DNA from: Phyllostachys edulis
Lineage: Eukaryota > Streptophyta > Magnoliopsida > Poales > Poaceae
Assembly: GCA_036346405.1 (NCBI GenBank)
Contig: CM070568.1
Coordinates: forward strand, 32,964,870 to 33,028,869
DNA: 64,000 nt
Direction: 5' to 3'
Every line of letters begins with the position of its first letter. Positions within the stretch are counted from its first letter, which is position 1. This document shows positions 45,019 through 56,950 of the stretch, in pieces. The notes below the pieces were generated by a model, which was given only the letters and a program-made list of their open reading frames with translations, made no database searches and was not told the origin of the DNA. The translations under genes and the position numbers were made by a program.

Positions 45019-45540
45019 TGTAAGGTCCAAATGTTATGAGAGCATATGCTCTTTGGCGAATATCTTGTTTCTGATCTTGATGATCCATCGCAAGGATATT
45101 AATGGTCAAAGTTGATGTGTTTTACCAGCACATGTGGAAACACGACATTCTTTTAGACCGGAAATAGACAGTATTTTACAGGAATATCTCGATTAAAAGA
45201 GGGAAAACTAGGACGGTAGGATTTGTAAAATGCATATCTCAATTCAAACCCCCTCCCGTAGTATCACAATTTACAATTGAAATATATTTCACACTTTCAT
45301 CGGTAGCTTAAGCTTTTAGGTGAAATGATGCATACAAGTCGATATGGTATGTTTAAGTTTTTAAGTGAACTAGTTGGTGCATATAACTCAATATCGACAA
45401 ATGGTCATATAACCTTGAAAGTAATGCAAAAACACAAAGAATGTGACCATATAATATTGTCATCATCAATAATTTTTTTAATAATCTATTTTTTATTCAG
45501 AATTATATAAATAATACTATTTTTTTTTACAAAAATAATC
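45017..45540. other. Intergenic DNA, nothing recognised
   Basis: AT-rich, no gene or element ends. Confidence 0.4.
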
Positions 45541-45690
45541 CTCAGTCGCTGTACCGTTGGGTGACTAGGAAAAGCCGCCCAACGATAGAGAGACACAGGT
45601 TCAGTCGCCCTCTGGTTGAGCGACACAATGAAGTCGTCCAATGGTTGAGCGACGCCTATAAAGTTGCCGAATCATTGGGCGATTTTAAGT
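45541..45690. repeat. Degenerate short repeats, possible MULE subterminal region
   Basis: The motif TTGRGCGAC with preceding tcrccc/tcgtcc recurs about five times at roughly 28-30 bp spacing (near 45560, 45580, 45620, 45650 and 45680). It lies downstream of the MULE transposase and may be that element's subterminal region. Confidence 0.45.
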
Positions 45691-46539
45691 AATAACTTCA
45701 CTATTTTATTAATCCAATTGGAATAATTGTGTGGGAATAAATGTCAAATTTTGTAGGTAATGCATTTAGCAAATCTTGTTTCTAGGATGTTATTTTAAAA
45801 AAAATAAAAGGGTGGTGACAGGGTTGGTTGGTCCATTTGTGATTTTTGTAGAATCTCAAGAGTACGAAATTTGTCAGACTCATAATAACATTTTGTGATC
45901 GTCATATATTGTTGTAGTGCATTAAATTTCTGAAGAATTTTGTGAGGACGATAGAGGTAGCAATGATTCGTAGGTACGAAGGTAAGTAATATTGCGATGC
46001 GCCTGGAAATTCATACACGGTGAGGAACTTTGGAGAAATGACGCAACGGTAACAACACGATAGTTGATCCGACAAGGGGTTACAAGGCAAGCAGGCTAAC
46101 GAACCAAGGACGATACATGCATGTCTTAAGGGAATTAGAAATATATGGGACATATGAAAGAAGAGGGTCGAACTACTACGTGGACCGAGGCCATTCGCCC
46201 TTCCTTGCGAGCTCAGCGTTGTACTCCTTGCCGGCCGCCTTGGCCTCGGCCGTCATTTGCCTCTTTTTCTCACGCTTCCCCTCGCGAGCCTCGCGCTCCC
46301 TACGGGGGGCGGCGTCATTGCGATGAGGTGGCCTCCTGGCACGCTCCCTTTGTTCCTCCTGGGCCGCATACTCCCTTTGCATTTCGCGGATCTCCTCCTA
46401 GTGCTTGTCCATCTGAGCGAGATTATGTTGAAGTCTGGATGCAGGAGAACCCGGCATGGAAGAGGTAGTAATTATATGCTGAGCCGGCGCTGCATACGTG
46501 GCTGAATTGTAATTCGTTTGAAGGAAATTCGCGTCTGCG

Positions 46540-46925
46540 AAGCAACGACTCTAAGAAGACTCGTTGGGTCACGTCGCTGCGCAAAGCTAACTCATCGGGT
46601 CAAGTCGCTGTGCAAAGTTAACTCATTTGGGTAATGAGGCACGGAAAGCAGACACGAGGAGGAATCATATGGCAGCGCTGCGTCATGTCTCTACGGGAAG
46701 CAGACTCGTTGGGTCATGTCACTGTGGGAAGTGGCCTCGTCGGGTCACGTCGTCCTAAAAAGTTGATTCGTCAAGTCACGTCCTGGTTTGCGGAGAGTGG
46801 TCAAGCCCTGCTTTGTAGAGAGTGGGTACTTCCTGCTTTGCAGAGAGTGATCACATCCTGCTTTGCAGAGTGAGGTCACGTGGTGCGCTGCCGAGCGAAG
46901 TCACGTCGTGCATTGCAATTATGAC
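46540..46925. repeat. Degenerate tandem repeats, about 45 bp
   Basis: Variants of cgttgggtcacgtcgctg and of cctgctttgcagagagtg recur through the stretch. It separates the transposase C-terminal region from its tail. Confidence 0.6.
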
Positions 46926-47702
46926 GAGAGATTGACACTTCAAATAAAGTTAAAATTTGCAATTACGATACAATTAGTTTCACATAACTTACAACAATCA
47001 AGGTACTTACTGACGTACATGTTACAACATGCTAGCAGTTCTAATCTTAGTACCACTACGCACCCAACAAGGAGCGGTGCTGCTTCACGCCGGTGTTCCT
47101 ACGTGTCGGTAGGCGCCTTGCAAGTTCTCGCAGTGTGGCCTTCCCAGCGACAGCAGCCATAACGTCTACCCGCTACTCCAGCTTCCTCTTCGTCCATATC
47201 ATTCCTAATGCGACGACTCTGCCGACGGCCCTTCCCCCCTTCAACAAGTCAAGATCTAGAATCCAAGCCCTCCGTGCAATATTCAATGTGGCAAAGTTGC
47301 CCACAACCCTAAAGCTTTTTAGCTCGTCGCACCACGCCTGCTGCACCATCTCCTTCATGAAGTACTCCGATATGAAGTTCGATGGGTCCATGTGGATGGT
47401 CCCGCACGTGGCGAGGACATGTGAGCATGGCTTGTGAAGGAGCTTTGGCTTGTTGCATGTGCAACTAAGTTCATTCATATGGTCTCCGATGCATACCTCA
47501 TGGGTTACAAGAGACCGAGTTGTCCCAAATCTAGCTCTGTCCCAAAGGACCACATCGAAACAATGCTCCGTATTGCCCATCATGAAGACCGTGTGCGACT
47601 GACCCTTCTCGATCTTGACCTGGATGTATGCTATAAGTCTCGAGCAGTACGATGTATGTGGGTTGGCTGCATGAAGTGCCGTATTTGCATGCCTTTCCCT
47701 GA

Positions 47703-47707
47703 AATAT
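47703..47707. repeat. 5-bp target duplication (left) of the solo LTR
   Basis: AATAT, repeated at 51070-51074. Confidence 0.85.
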
Positions 47708-47734
47708 TGTCAGGGCCCGACCCGAGAGGATCCG

Positions 47735-47885
47735 GAGGGATCTCCCAGGACCACCCAGGAGGTCCAATCGAACCACCCGGAGGTCTAGGAAGGTCCTCCA
47801 AGACCTCCCAAGAGGCTCCCTAGGACCTCCCGGAGAGCCTCTAGGACCACCTAGGAGGACTCGAAGGTCCACCCGGAGGTCCCAG
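47735..47885. repeat. GGTCC/GGACC palindrome array near the LTR 3' end
   Basis: Tightly packed variants of ccacccaggaggtcc and ggacctcccggag. Similar sequence recurs in an unrelated LTR at 63245-63475. Confidence 0.75.
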
Positions 47886-48514
47886 TCTCTGTGCACAATG
47901 AGCTAGTCCCAAGATCAGATCGCTAGCTCACACAGACCCAACATCGGTGTCATCACATCCATACAACAAACTTAAGATGAAGCAGACAAATTAATATTTA
48001 TAGACAAAAGACCTTATGGTCAAGCTTGTTTACAGGGGTGTCACGCAGGGCAAACAACAAAAGGAACACTTGCAGCGAAAACAAAATATAGCGCGGAGCC
48101 ACTCGGCGAGCCATAGGCTATCGAGTGGAGGACGTCCCCTAGTCCACGAGATCTTCAACAAACTCCTCCTCATAGTGCTTGGAGCACCTTGGGAGGTCCT
48201 CGGCTGCTGATTAACCAGAGAGCACAAGCCATGAGTATTTTGAATGTACTCAGCAAGCCATAAAGAAAAGAATGCAATAATATTTATGCAAGGCTTTCCA
48301 AGGAAAAAGTTGTAAGGTTAGTTTGCAGAAAGCAACATTTCTTGGAAATACAATAAGTAGATTGCAAAGCACAAGTTGAAAAGATAACACATAAGTAAAC
48401 AAGTTCTTTGAAAACAGACCACGACCACCCTGGTCACAAGCCAAACTGCTACTCGGATCCAAACCACAATTTTTAGAAAGATCTACCCCTTGCGTGAAAG
48501 AACCGGGCAAGTCC

Positions 48515-48590
48515 ATAACCGAGGACGCGGCTAATCGAATAATTTTTACACTCTGCAGAGGTTGCACACTTTACCCACAAGACACGAAGT
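48515..48590 (-). promoter_or_regulatory. Shared LTR palindrome module
   Basis: ccataaccgaggacgcgg, ctaatcgaataa, CTCTGCAGAG (48551-48560), gttgcacactttacccacaa. Confidence 0.65.
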
Positions 48591-49829
48591 CCTCTAGTTG
48601 GTTGGGCACCCGTCGATGCCCCTGCTCACTTCCTTTGGTAAGCAGTCTAGAGCTCGTGACAAGGCCTTTGCAAAGGTCAGTCCTGACTTGGTTCTGCCAC
48701 GCTAAGGATTCGCCATGCTTAGGCCCCCTCTTGCGCCATTTTGGCCACCACGATAGAACCGCATCAGGACCTCACTAATTAGTTGGCCAGGATCACCCCA
48801 TTTTGGACTTGTGGTTGCGTGGTAATGACCCAGATCGATGGCGTACAAGGTTAAGTCCTTAGTTGGCTGCTCAAGCGAGTTGGACCACAAACCCAGTGTG
48901 CTCAAGGCACCCACTACTCACTCCCTGACTACCCGCCCGAGCATAAAATATTTTCTGGTTCAACCTGGCCAAATGAACACCCTGGTTCTGGCACACAAAT
49001 TTTAACAATAGTGGCATTGCCACCATTCCATAGTTTATTAGTCAAGTTCAACATTCTTTGTGTCATGATATCGAGAGACTGATCGCCTACTAAAGCATGG
49101 CTAAGCAATAAAACGCATCCATGTTGGTATACAAAGACATATCTAACTAAGATAACCCATCCTACGAATTTTCAAGGGCACATGTCAACATGTTGCTTTC
49201 AATTATCCAAGGAGTCATAGGACAAATGGGTGTTGTAACTACTCCCGAAACCATTTTTATAAAACTAGCCATGCTTGCTCATAACAAAACAATATACTTT
49301 TTGCAAAATGGGTTCAACATGATCAAAGGCCTACGACTTGCCTTCACTGAAGAACTGAGGGTCTTATGTTGAGAAAGCCGGGTCCAGGAAGTCTTCAGAA
49401 CAACCGGATCCTACATGTGCGAACAAGAACCAAGTAAATAAAACGAACCCACAAACTCCAACGAAAGAACCAATCAAAGCAAAAAGAAATACATGGGCTC
49501 AGGGCGAAGATAGAAACTTGATTCACTAAATCGAAGCTCCTATCGAAGAAGAAAAAGCTCAACCGAGAGAGGTTCAAGGCACATGGAAACAAAAGGAGAT
49601 AAGAGGCCTCTCCGGTGCTTCATATAGGCACGGGGAGGTCTAGAGAGGAGGACGGTGCATTTAATGCACACAACGGGAGTAGGTAAAGGAATAAAATGAG
49701 CAGGTAAAAGAGGTGACCAAAGAGGAAAAGACAAGGCATGGTGGAAATGATAGCATTTAACATTTAATACAGCATTAAATGCACGAAGACTTTTCTCCCC
49801 CGCGGTACTAAGACCTGAGAGGGCGGTCC

Positions 49830-50360
49830 CACAAGAGAGGTGGTCGTGACCAGGGGAAAGGTCATGACCGCAAGGGTGGTCTCTACAAAAAGACCAAAGA
49901 GGAGGTCGCTACATGCGAGTCAGGTGACTCGGAGGAGGTCGACCTCAAGAGGGTGGTCTTTGCAAAAAGACCGAGGAGGAGGTCTTTACAAAGAGACCGG
50001 GAAGGGTGGTCTTTGCAAGAAGACCACAGGGAGGCCCCGACCAAAGGAGGTTACGACTAAACGAAAAAAGAGGAGGTCGCAGCCTCAAGGGGTGGTCGTG
50101 ACAAAACGACAAAAGAGGAGGTCGCGACAAAACGACAAAAAGAAGAGGTCGCGGCAAAATGACAAAAAGAGGAGGTCGCGGCCTCAGAGGGAGGTCGCGG
50201 AGAGGAGGGTGGTTTTTGCAAAAAGACCACGGAGAGGTCATGACCTGAAAGGAGGTCGTGACCCAGAAGGGTGGTCTTTGCGAAAAGACCAAAGAGGGTC
50301 GTCTTCGCAAAAAAAACGGGGAGGTGGTCTTTGCAAAAAGACCACAAGGGCAAGGAGGTC
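49830..50360. repeat. Array of GGTC/GACC hyphenated palindromes
   Basis: At least six copies or variants of GGTCTTTGCAAAAAGACC (near 49953, 50011, 50213, 50273, 50328), mixed with gaggaggtcgcgac and aaaacgacaaaaag units. A long open frame exists on the plus strand only because the array lacks stops. Variants continue at lower density to 50850. Confidence 0.85.
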
Positions 50361-51848
50361 CTGGGACAAGGAGGATATGCGCAGCGAAGCGGAGCCATCC
50401 GATCTTGATCGGATAGTTCAAACTGAGTGCGCTAACGTGAAGAGGGAGAAAAGGGCTGCCAGGCGGAGAGATCCAAACGAAGAGAGGTCTGGACCCTCAG
50501 ATCCCAATGAAGGGAGGTCCTAGCGGTCAAGATGGAACACAAGGTGTGGGGGGGGGGGTCTTGACAGTCAAGACGAACGCAGGGGAGGTCTCGACGGTCA
50601 AGATAAAGACAAGGGAGATCCTGAAAGGAGAGATTCCACCCAAACTTGAATTTTGGAAATCAAGGATGTTTGAAACACAAACCCGAGCTGGGAGCACCTC
50701 GTGGGTGGTCGTGACCCAAGGGGAGGTCAAAACCAAAGGATGGTCTGGCCTAGGAGGACACAGCATGAATAGGAAAAGGAGGTCTAGACCAAAGAGGTCT
50801 ACTCAAAGAGGAGGTCTAAACGGGGAAGAGGTCTGAAGAGGTCAAGGGGGAGTCTAGAGAGGTCTGATCAAACAGAGAGAAAAGAAAGCAAGACCAGAAC
50901 TTGAACAACTCCAGATAAACCAAACTTTGGATTAGTGAAGTTTGATTTAGCCATTTTAAACACTCGAATTTTCCAAAAATCTCAAGTTAAGCTTTGAACT
51001 CTCATCAAAACCAAGCGGTTCCTTTTATTTTGAAAACTTTTAAGAACTCCAGAAAATTGGGATGTTACAAATATCCGATTGTACCGTGCAGAACGCCTTC
51101 CACTATGGCGACGAGGGGCTGAGAACGGAGGCCCCTAATAACTCAGTTATAGACCTCGACAAGGTTAGTGGTCATTATGTCATACCTTGCACCGTCCGTA
51201 TCGTGCAGCAAGGACCACTTCTCCAATGGATCGGCCTCAATCCAATGGGAGAAGCACCAGATGTCCCTCGAGGTCCTCCGCGTCAAATGGGGAGGGTCGA
51301 GCTCTCGCAGTGGTGTGAGGCGTTCGGGTTGCGCCGCCCCAGGAATGAGCGGATGCTTGTTCCTCTCGACTACATGCTTCCTAGTGTGCTCCTCCAACAT
51401 CTTCCACAACGTATCAAATTTACGCTACTGGTTCTATATAGCAAGCCTATTGAACAACTTCATCAACGGTTGCTGCCTTAACTACTTGAAAAAGTTGGCC
51501 CCCAGATGGCGAATACACCATCTGTTCCTCATGTCTGGTCAAGGGAATGGCTCATCGTAGTCTTGCTGAAGTTTTCAGATGGCCTTCATCATCCCAGGGT
51601 GGCGATCATGGATTAAGCAGACATCAAGACGTGCCCCAACTACTCCCTCCTTCAAATATCGAAGGAACCACAACTAGCTATTGAAATTCTCACTTTCAAC
51701 GAAAGCGATGGCTAAGGGCAGAATCTGATTATTGACATCAATGCCAATTGCTGTCAGGATCATGTCCATGTATTTCCCAGTTAGAAACGTCTCGTCCATT
51801 GAGATCACAACAACATGTGTCTGAATGCATCGATGCAGGGACCGAAGG

Positions 51849-52113
51849 TGTCGGGACCCCGAGTAGCAACCCGGGACCCTCTGTGCACACTGGACCAGTC
51901 CCATGATCAGTAGCTAGTCTGCACAGTCTCAACAACGATGTCATCACAACCATACAATAAAATAAAGAAGAAGTAGACGAATTAATAACAATAACAACAA
52001 AAGACCTTATGATCAAGCTTTTTACAAAGGTCTGCCTCACAGAGCTATAACGAAAGAGCTCATAGTGGAAAGCAAAAAAAACATCAACACGTGGAGGCCA
52101 TTCGACATGCCCA
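51849..52113 (-). repeat. 3' LTR fragment of the gypsy element
   Basis: Matches the start of the LTR at 61451 up to ttcgacatgccca, where it jumps to gag sequence: a deletion junction at 52113/52114. Confidence 0.8.
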
Positions 52114-53089
52114 AAGGGATGTCCTTGATGAGCACCATGATGCACCATTTTCCTCTTGTAAGACTCTGCGAGCTCCCGACGAGACTCTTCGACGAGCATA
52201 GCCTTATTCACTAGGTGCCGGAAATCCTTGTAGTCGTTGCCAACGACTTGGACCTTCAAGCCAGGGTTGAGATCTCTTGTAAAGTGCTTCTGACGTGCAC
52301 CATCCATGGAGATGTCCTCTGGAGCATAACGAGAGAGTTGGGTGAACTTGTTGAGATACTCACCCACAGACATGTTGCCTTGCCGCAGCTCATGGAACTC
52401 ATTCTTATTTATTTCCACCTTTCCATCAAGGACATGAGAGTGAGGAAAGCTTCGAAAAACTTAGCCCAAGTGATGCTCTGGTGGTCTGCATGGGCGGCAC
52501 AAAAGCTCTCCCACCATTCTGCGGTGGGACCTTCCAATTAGTGTGCAGCATACAAGACCTTCTCACAATCGTCACACCGGGTGATGGCAAGCTTATTTTC
52601 GGTTGAACGCAACCAATCATCTGCGTCCAACGGCTCGGGTGAGCTGGAGAACGTGGGTGGTCGAGTCCTCATAAACTCTGCAAGTCTTGACTGAGGAGCA
52701 ACTGGTGGCGGTGGTAGTGGCATGGCAGCTACTTGGTTGCTCTGGTTCAACATTGCAAGAAGAACAGCAGAGGTCTGATTTTGTTGATTCATCATTTGGT
52801 TCATGTTCTGCATCATAGCATTCATCAGTTGAGTCTGGGCTGCCATGAACTGACCCAAACCTTGATCTGAAGGGGCTGCCGGAGGAGGTGGTGGCTGAGA
52901 AAAGGGGTCCACTGGCTCATCTTGACTTGCCGAGTTGTGAGTCTGGACCGTCTGCACAAACCTTTCCAGGCTTAATAGATGAGAAGGAGAAAGTACACTA
53001 GGTAAAAGGAAAAAGCACAGAGATGAGTAAGAACAAGGGAGAAAGATGGAACAACCTAACTGGAGAGGTCGGTTAAACCCAAAGAGCAA
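52114..53089 (-). pseudogene. Ty3-gypsy gag, broken
   Basis: The N-terminal part is Pro/Gln/Met-rich (MNAMMQNMNQMMNQQNQ) followed by FSSSPEPLDADDWLRSTENK, then a TAA after VLYAAH (52538-52540). Downstream is the retrotransposon gag core NEFHELRQGNMSVGEYLNKF and QLSRYAPED (52400-52310), reached by a frame change near 52420. The region after VEESRRELAESYKRK is deleted. No zinc knuckle, protease or polymerase remains. Confidence 0.85.
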
Positions 53090-53467
53090 ATAACCGGAGA
53101 GCTAAAAGAGGCAATGACACTCAAACAGGAGGTCTAAACGGTACTAAACTGAGGAGGGCAACTTTACTAAAGCACATCTAACCCTACTTATCTGGGTGGT
53201 CAAATTAAAGCAAAGCCCGGTCCTATAGAGATCACTGAGATGAGAGAGATCAATTTAAATTTGAAATCAAAGTTTAAGTGGGGATACGAGGTAAGAATCT
53301 AAGAATGAGGGGAGAAGAGGGACTAGAATAAGATGAGAATAGAATAGAGTAAGATGAGAAAAGAACAGCTACTCATGTTACTCTGTTGGTTTGATTTATA
53401 AAATAAAATTTGAAACTCTTGACTAAAATGACCATGCTAACTAAGGTTACGTCCTACAGTCGATATG

Positions 53468-53477
53468 GCTCTGATAT
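53468..53477 (-). other. Half of the gypsy primer-binding site
   Basis: TATCAGAGCC on the minus strand. The other half (TGGTAT) lies at 61441-61446, next to the LTR at 61451, so the plus-strand solo LTR landed in the primer site. Confidence 0.65.
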
Positions 53478-54351
53478 TGTCAAATATCCAAATTAATAAA
53501 GAGAATTACTATGCATCTCATGAGCATGCATCATTGTTTTCAAGCATTTGCATTATATATTGCACTTGAAAAATCTTAAACAAAGTTAAACCTACAACTC
53601 AATTATAAGCTCCAAAAGAAAAACAAGAACAAAAACTCTTGTTCATCTTCTAGGAATAATTTATTCAAATACTAGAACAATTATAAAGAATTAATATAAT
53701 TTTTTCCAAATTTTTGGGACTGGTTTAAACCCTAAGAAAATTCAAACACAATTTAATGACCTATATTAGGTTTGAATTTAAATTATATACATTATATCAT
53801 GAATAGTAAAATTCAATGATTTTTATGAATACTAGACCTTCCCAGGAACCCCTGTGATTTAGTTCACATTTTTAGAAAATTTATTTCTATTTTTAAACAC
53901 TTGGTCAAAGTAGAGAAAACAATTTAATTCTCAGTCAAACCTTTAAATCAAACCGGCCGCACTATTCCTTGGGTTCGCGTTCGACCCGAGCCACTCGGCT
54001 AAGCCCAACCGCCTAACTACACCGCCCTGTGAACCGTCCGATCTCAAGCGGACCGCCTTGATCATTTGGGTCGATCGGACCAGTCCAGATGGTCAAAGCA
54101 ATCCCGGCTGTTAATCTCGATCGAATGGCCTAGATTATACCCTTTTCACCATCCGATCATCCCTTTTTAATCCGAGCCATCGAGTCCAGATCCAATGGCC
54201 CACGCCAACCCTCTCATCTTGGACTTGCGCGCGCCGCAGGTGAATCTTGGACGTGGGCTCACGCCGTCGGGTCATCCCCTACCTCCAGTGCGGTCTTGCG
54301 CGAGAGCAGCGCCACGCGCTCGTGCCTTCCGGCAGCGCCTGAACGACACTC

Positions 54352-54356
54352 GACAC
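54352..54356. repeat. 5-bp target duplication (left) of the nested solo LTR
   Basis: GACAC, repeated at 57664-57668. Confidence 0.85.
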
Positions 54357-54989
54357 TATCGAACCCGGGAGCGAAGGATCCCGAATTCTCTGTGTTCATA
54401 CACTAGTCCAGATTTCTAGTGTACATGTTAAACAAAAGTGATAATCAAAACATATCACGCCTTTTTAATAATTATTGAGTTTAATACAAACGGACTGAGG
54501 CCAAATAAAGTAAAACACAATGAAATAAAATAGCAGAGTAGACCCAACGATTACGCCACGGGCAATCTTACGGGAAGCGTGGCCTAAGCATCGATGTCCT
54601 CACCGTCTTGATAGAGGTCTTCTCCTGAATAAAGATTATTCAACAAGAGTAAGCACTACTACCGTGCTTGCAAGTTACACCCGTCAAATAACAGATTGAA
54701 TGCATGCATAAGATAAACAAGGGTATTGGCAGGGTTTATTTGCATAAAGCAGCATTTTCAATTTTAAATAATCATATTAATTTCCAAGGCCATTTTTATA
54801 CTTTACCTAAAATCATATTTTAAACAGAAAATTTATAGTGTGGATAACCTCCATATTTGAATGGTGAAGGATACCCTCCTATCACTTGGCTAACCACCCA
54901 AATTTTACCACAAGGATTGTCTATCCAAAATCATTTGTTGAAACCATTTTGAAACCAAAAACAAATCTAACTTGGAGTAGCTTTGCTAG

Positions 54990-55065
54990 CATGTCCATGA
55001 TCATGACGCGCTATTCAATAGTTTTCTACTCTGCAGAGTTTGTACAGCTTTACCCACAAGACACG
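54990..55065 (-). promoter_or_regulatory. Shared LTR palindrome module
   Basis: gctattcaatag (one base lost from the palindrome), CTCTGCAGAG (55029-55038), tttgtacagctttacccaca. Confidence 0.65.
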
Positions 55066-56936
55066 AATTCTCTAGTTTATCCGGCATATATCTATGCCAC
55101 CGCTCACTACCTTAGGTAAGCGGTCTAGAGCACGTGACAAGGCTTTTACAATGATCTACCTCATAGTACTCATGCCCGCTAAGGTTTCGCTTCCATTGGA
55201 CTGATCGTCCTCCGGGAGCCCCCTCTTGCGCCAGGTGGGACTATAGTCTAACCGACACCCACACATACAACACGGCACAAATATCTATGAGGTATCCCAA
55301 ATTAATAAGCCAGGTCTTGCCCATACAAGACATGTGGTGGTACGGTAAGGCGTAGCAAAATACGCTCAAAGATCGGTCCTTAATTGACTTGGGCGTCTTT
55401 CAAAATCAAACCCTCGGTCTTAATCTTAACCAGATTAAGCCCGTGCATAAACCTGCACCCACCATTCATCCGTTTCGCCCAAGTCCAAACCATTTTTCAT
55501 TTTATTTTAATAAAAACCACCTTTACAAATTCCCTATGGTAAAACAATACCATAGATTCATGTTTAAAACAATTTTGTAATGATTTGGCTAAATCCTCCC
55601 AAAATCAAAATCATGGTCTAAGCATTTGCTAAGCATGAATAATTTCCAAACCAATTTATCTATGGTGACAAAGGAATGACATTTCAATATTCAAGATTGG
55701 CCATACAATAGCAATTGGAATAACTAAGCATTTAAACAGGGCATTAAAATAATTGACTAAAAATATGCATGCAATAATCATTTTAAAAACTGAATTAAAT
55801 AACTTTAAAATACTGGGGGCAATATGGTCAAGGGTATAACTTGCCTTCGTTGAAGTCTTGAAACTCTAATTCCTCAGAAGGATCTACCTCTCCGGAGTCG
55901 TCAAAGTCTATACGCGAAAGTACGATAAATTCAAATAAAATTCAAATAAATCCAAAAAGACAAATCAAACTAACTCCAAATGAAATTATTTTATTTTATT
56001 TATCTAGATAATAATTTTATAAGATTTTAGCAATTTGAATCACTCAATTTAGAGTTGAGATTCAAAAGATATGAATTTTACAAGTTTTAACCTAAATTTG
56101 AAATTTAAAAGGATTTCTAAATTTAAGTACAGATTCAAAATAGCTTCAAATTAAATAATTTTGGTTTAGTTAGCTAGATAATGATTTTATATGAATTTAG
56201 AAATTTGAAACACCCAATTTGGAGATTGGATGCAAAAGTTATGAATTTTACAAATTTAAATCTAAATCTGCAATTTAAATGAATTTCCCGAATTATTTTC
56301 CTAAAGGAAAATTGGGATTATGACGTCAGCGCTCGGAAAAGAGTTTCCAGCCGAATTATTTTTAAACCGAAAATTTGCTAAGTCTATGACCGGTGGGCCC
56401 GGATCCATGGTGGATCGGGTGCAAGGACCGTGGCTTACCACCTGGCGACCACGAGGTCGCGCCACATGCCCGACCACGAGTGCAAACGCACCGAGTTGGC
56501 ACCCATGTGGCATCGTGGTGGCTGCCACACAAGCATGGCCGGCGGTGGCGCTCTCGGCGTTGAGCTCGCCGGCGCTACGCGCCACGGCGAGCTCCGTCGA
56601 GGGGCTCAATGCGAAGAGGGGACGACGGGGAACGTGATGCTCACCGAGTCGGTGGTCCGGCGCGACAGGAATGGCGGCGGCGAGTTCAACGGCGGCGGAA
56701 GTTCGAACTTCTTGGCGATGGGGCTCCGGGGTCTTTGGCGAGGAGACGCGACGGGCGGGTGGTGATGTCGCGAAGCTGTTGGTGGCGGTCTCGGGGACGC
56801 GGCGTCGGACGGAGGAGACGCTAGAGGTGGCGAGCTTGTGCGGCGCCGCTGACTAAACCGATTCCGGCTAAAGGAGAGCAGGGGAGGAGGAGTGGGTGAG
56901 GGGGATGGGATGAGATGGAGGAGGCGCTCCCGATGC

Positions 56937-56950
56937 TCCTATTTATAGGG
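56937..56950 (-). promoter_or_regulatory. TATA box of the gypsy solo LTR
   Basis: CCCTATAAATAGGA followed by GCATCG, matching the context at 31421 and 43225. Confidence 0.6.

Larger units (their letters stand above)
47708..51069 (-). mobile_element. Solo LTR, Ty3-gypsy type (3362 bp), inside the MULE transposase
   Basis: Plus-strand edges are TGTCAGGGCCCGACCCGAG and ...GGGATGTTACA (so it starts TGTAACATCCC on the minus strand), with the perfect duplication AATAT on both sides. Removing it and one AATAT joins the transposase reading frame across the site. It carries the palindrome module at 48551 and two palindrome-rich arrays (47735-47885 and 49830-50360). Confidence 0.92.
46150..51848 (-). 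pseudogene. MuDR-like (MULE) transposase, broken and split by a solo LTR
   Basis: Reading right to left: the transposase core SMDETFLTGKYMDMILTAIG and QILPLAIAFVESENFNSW (51848-51660), then IWCFSHWIEADPLEKWSLLH (about 51290-51250) and NLVEVYN (51145-51165), ended by a TGA (51143-51145). After the solo LTR (47708-51069) it continues with MMGNTEHCFDVVLWDRARFG and a SWIM zinc finger (CTCNKPKLLHKPCSH, about 47419-47463). A CCHC knuckle follows near 47130-47161 with its first Cys changed to Tyr (YGCCRWEGHTARTC), then a charged tail (46382-46176). The N-terminal part is lost right of 51848, where a gypsy element begins. SWIM plus CCHC fits the MURA family. Not functional. Confidence 0.85.

Noticed and set aside
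49840..50523. 227-codon open frame on the plus strand
   Set aside because: It is the translation of the palindrome array in a solo LTR (repeated Arg/Lys/Gly text), with no domain.
53478..54356. 5' LTR (minus strand) of the gag-bearing gypsy element
   Set aside because: It adjoins a primer-site half, but its layout and the module direction at 60473 show a plus-strand LTR, and the true 5' LTR edge with the other half-site is at 61451.
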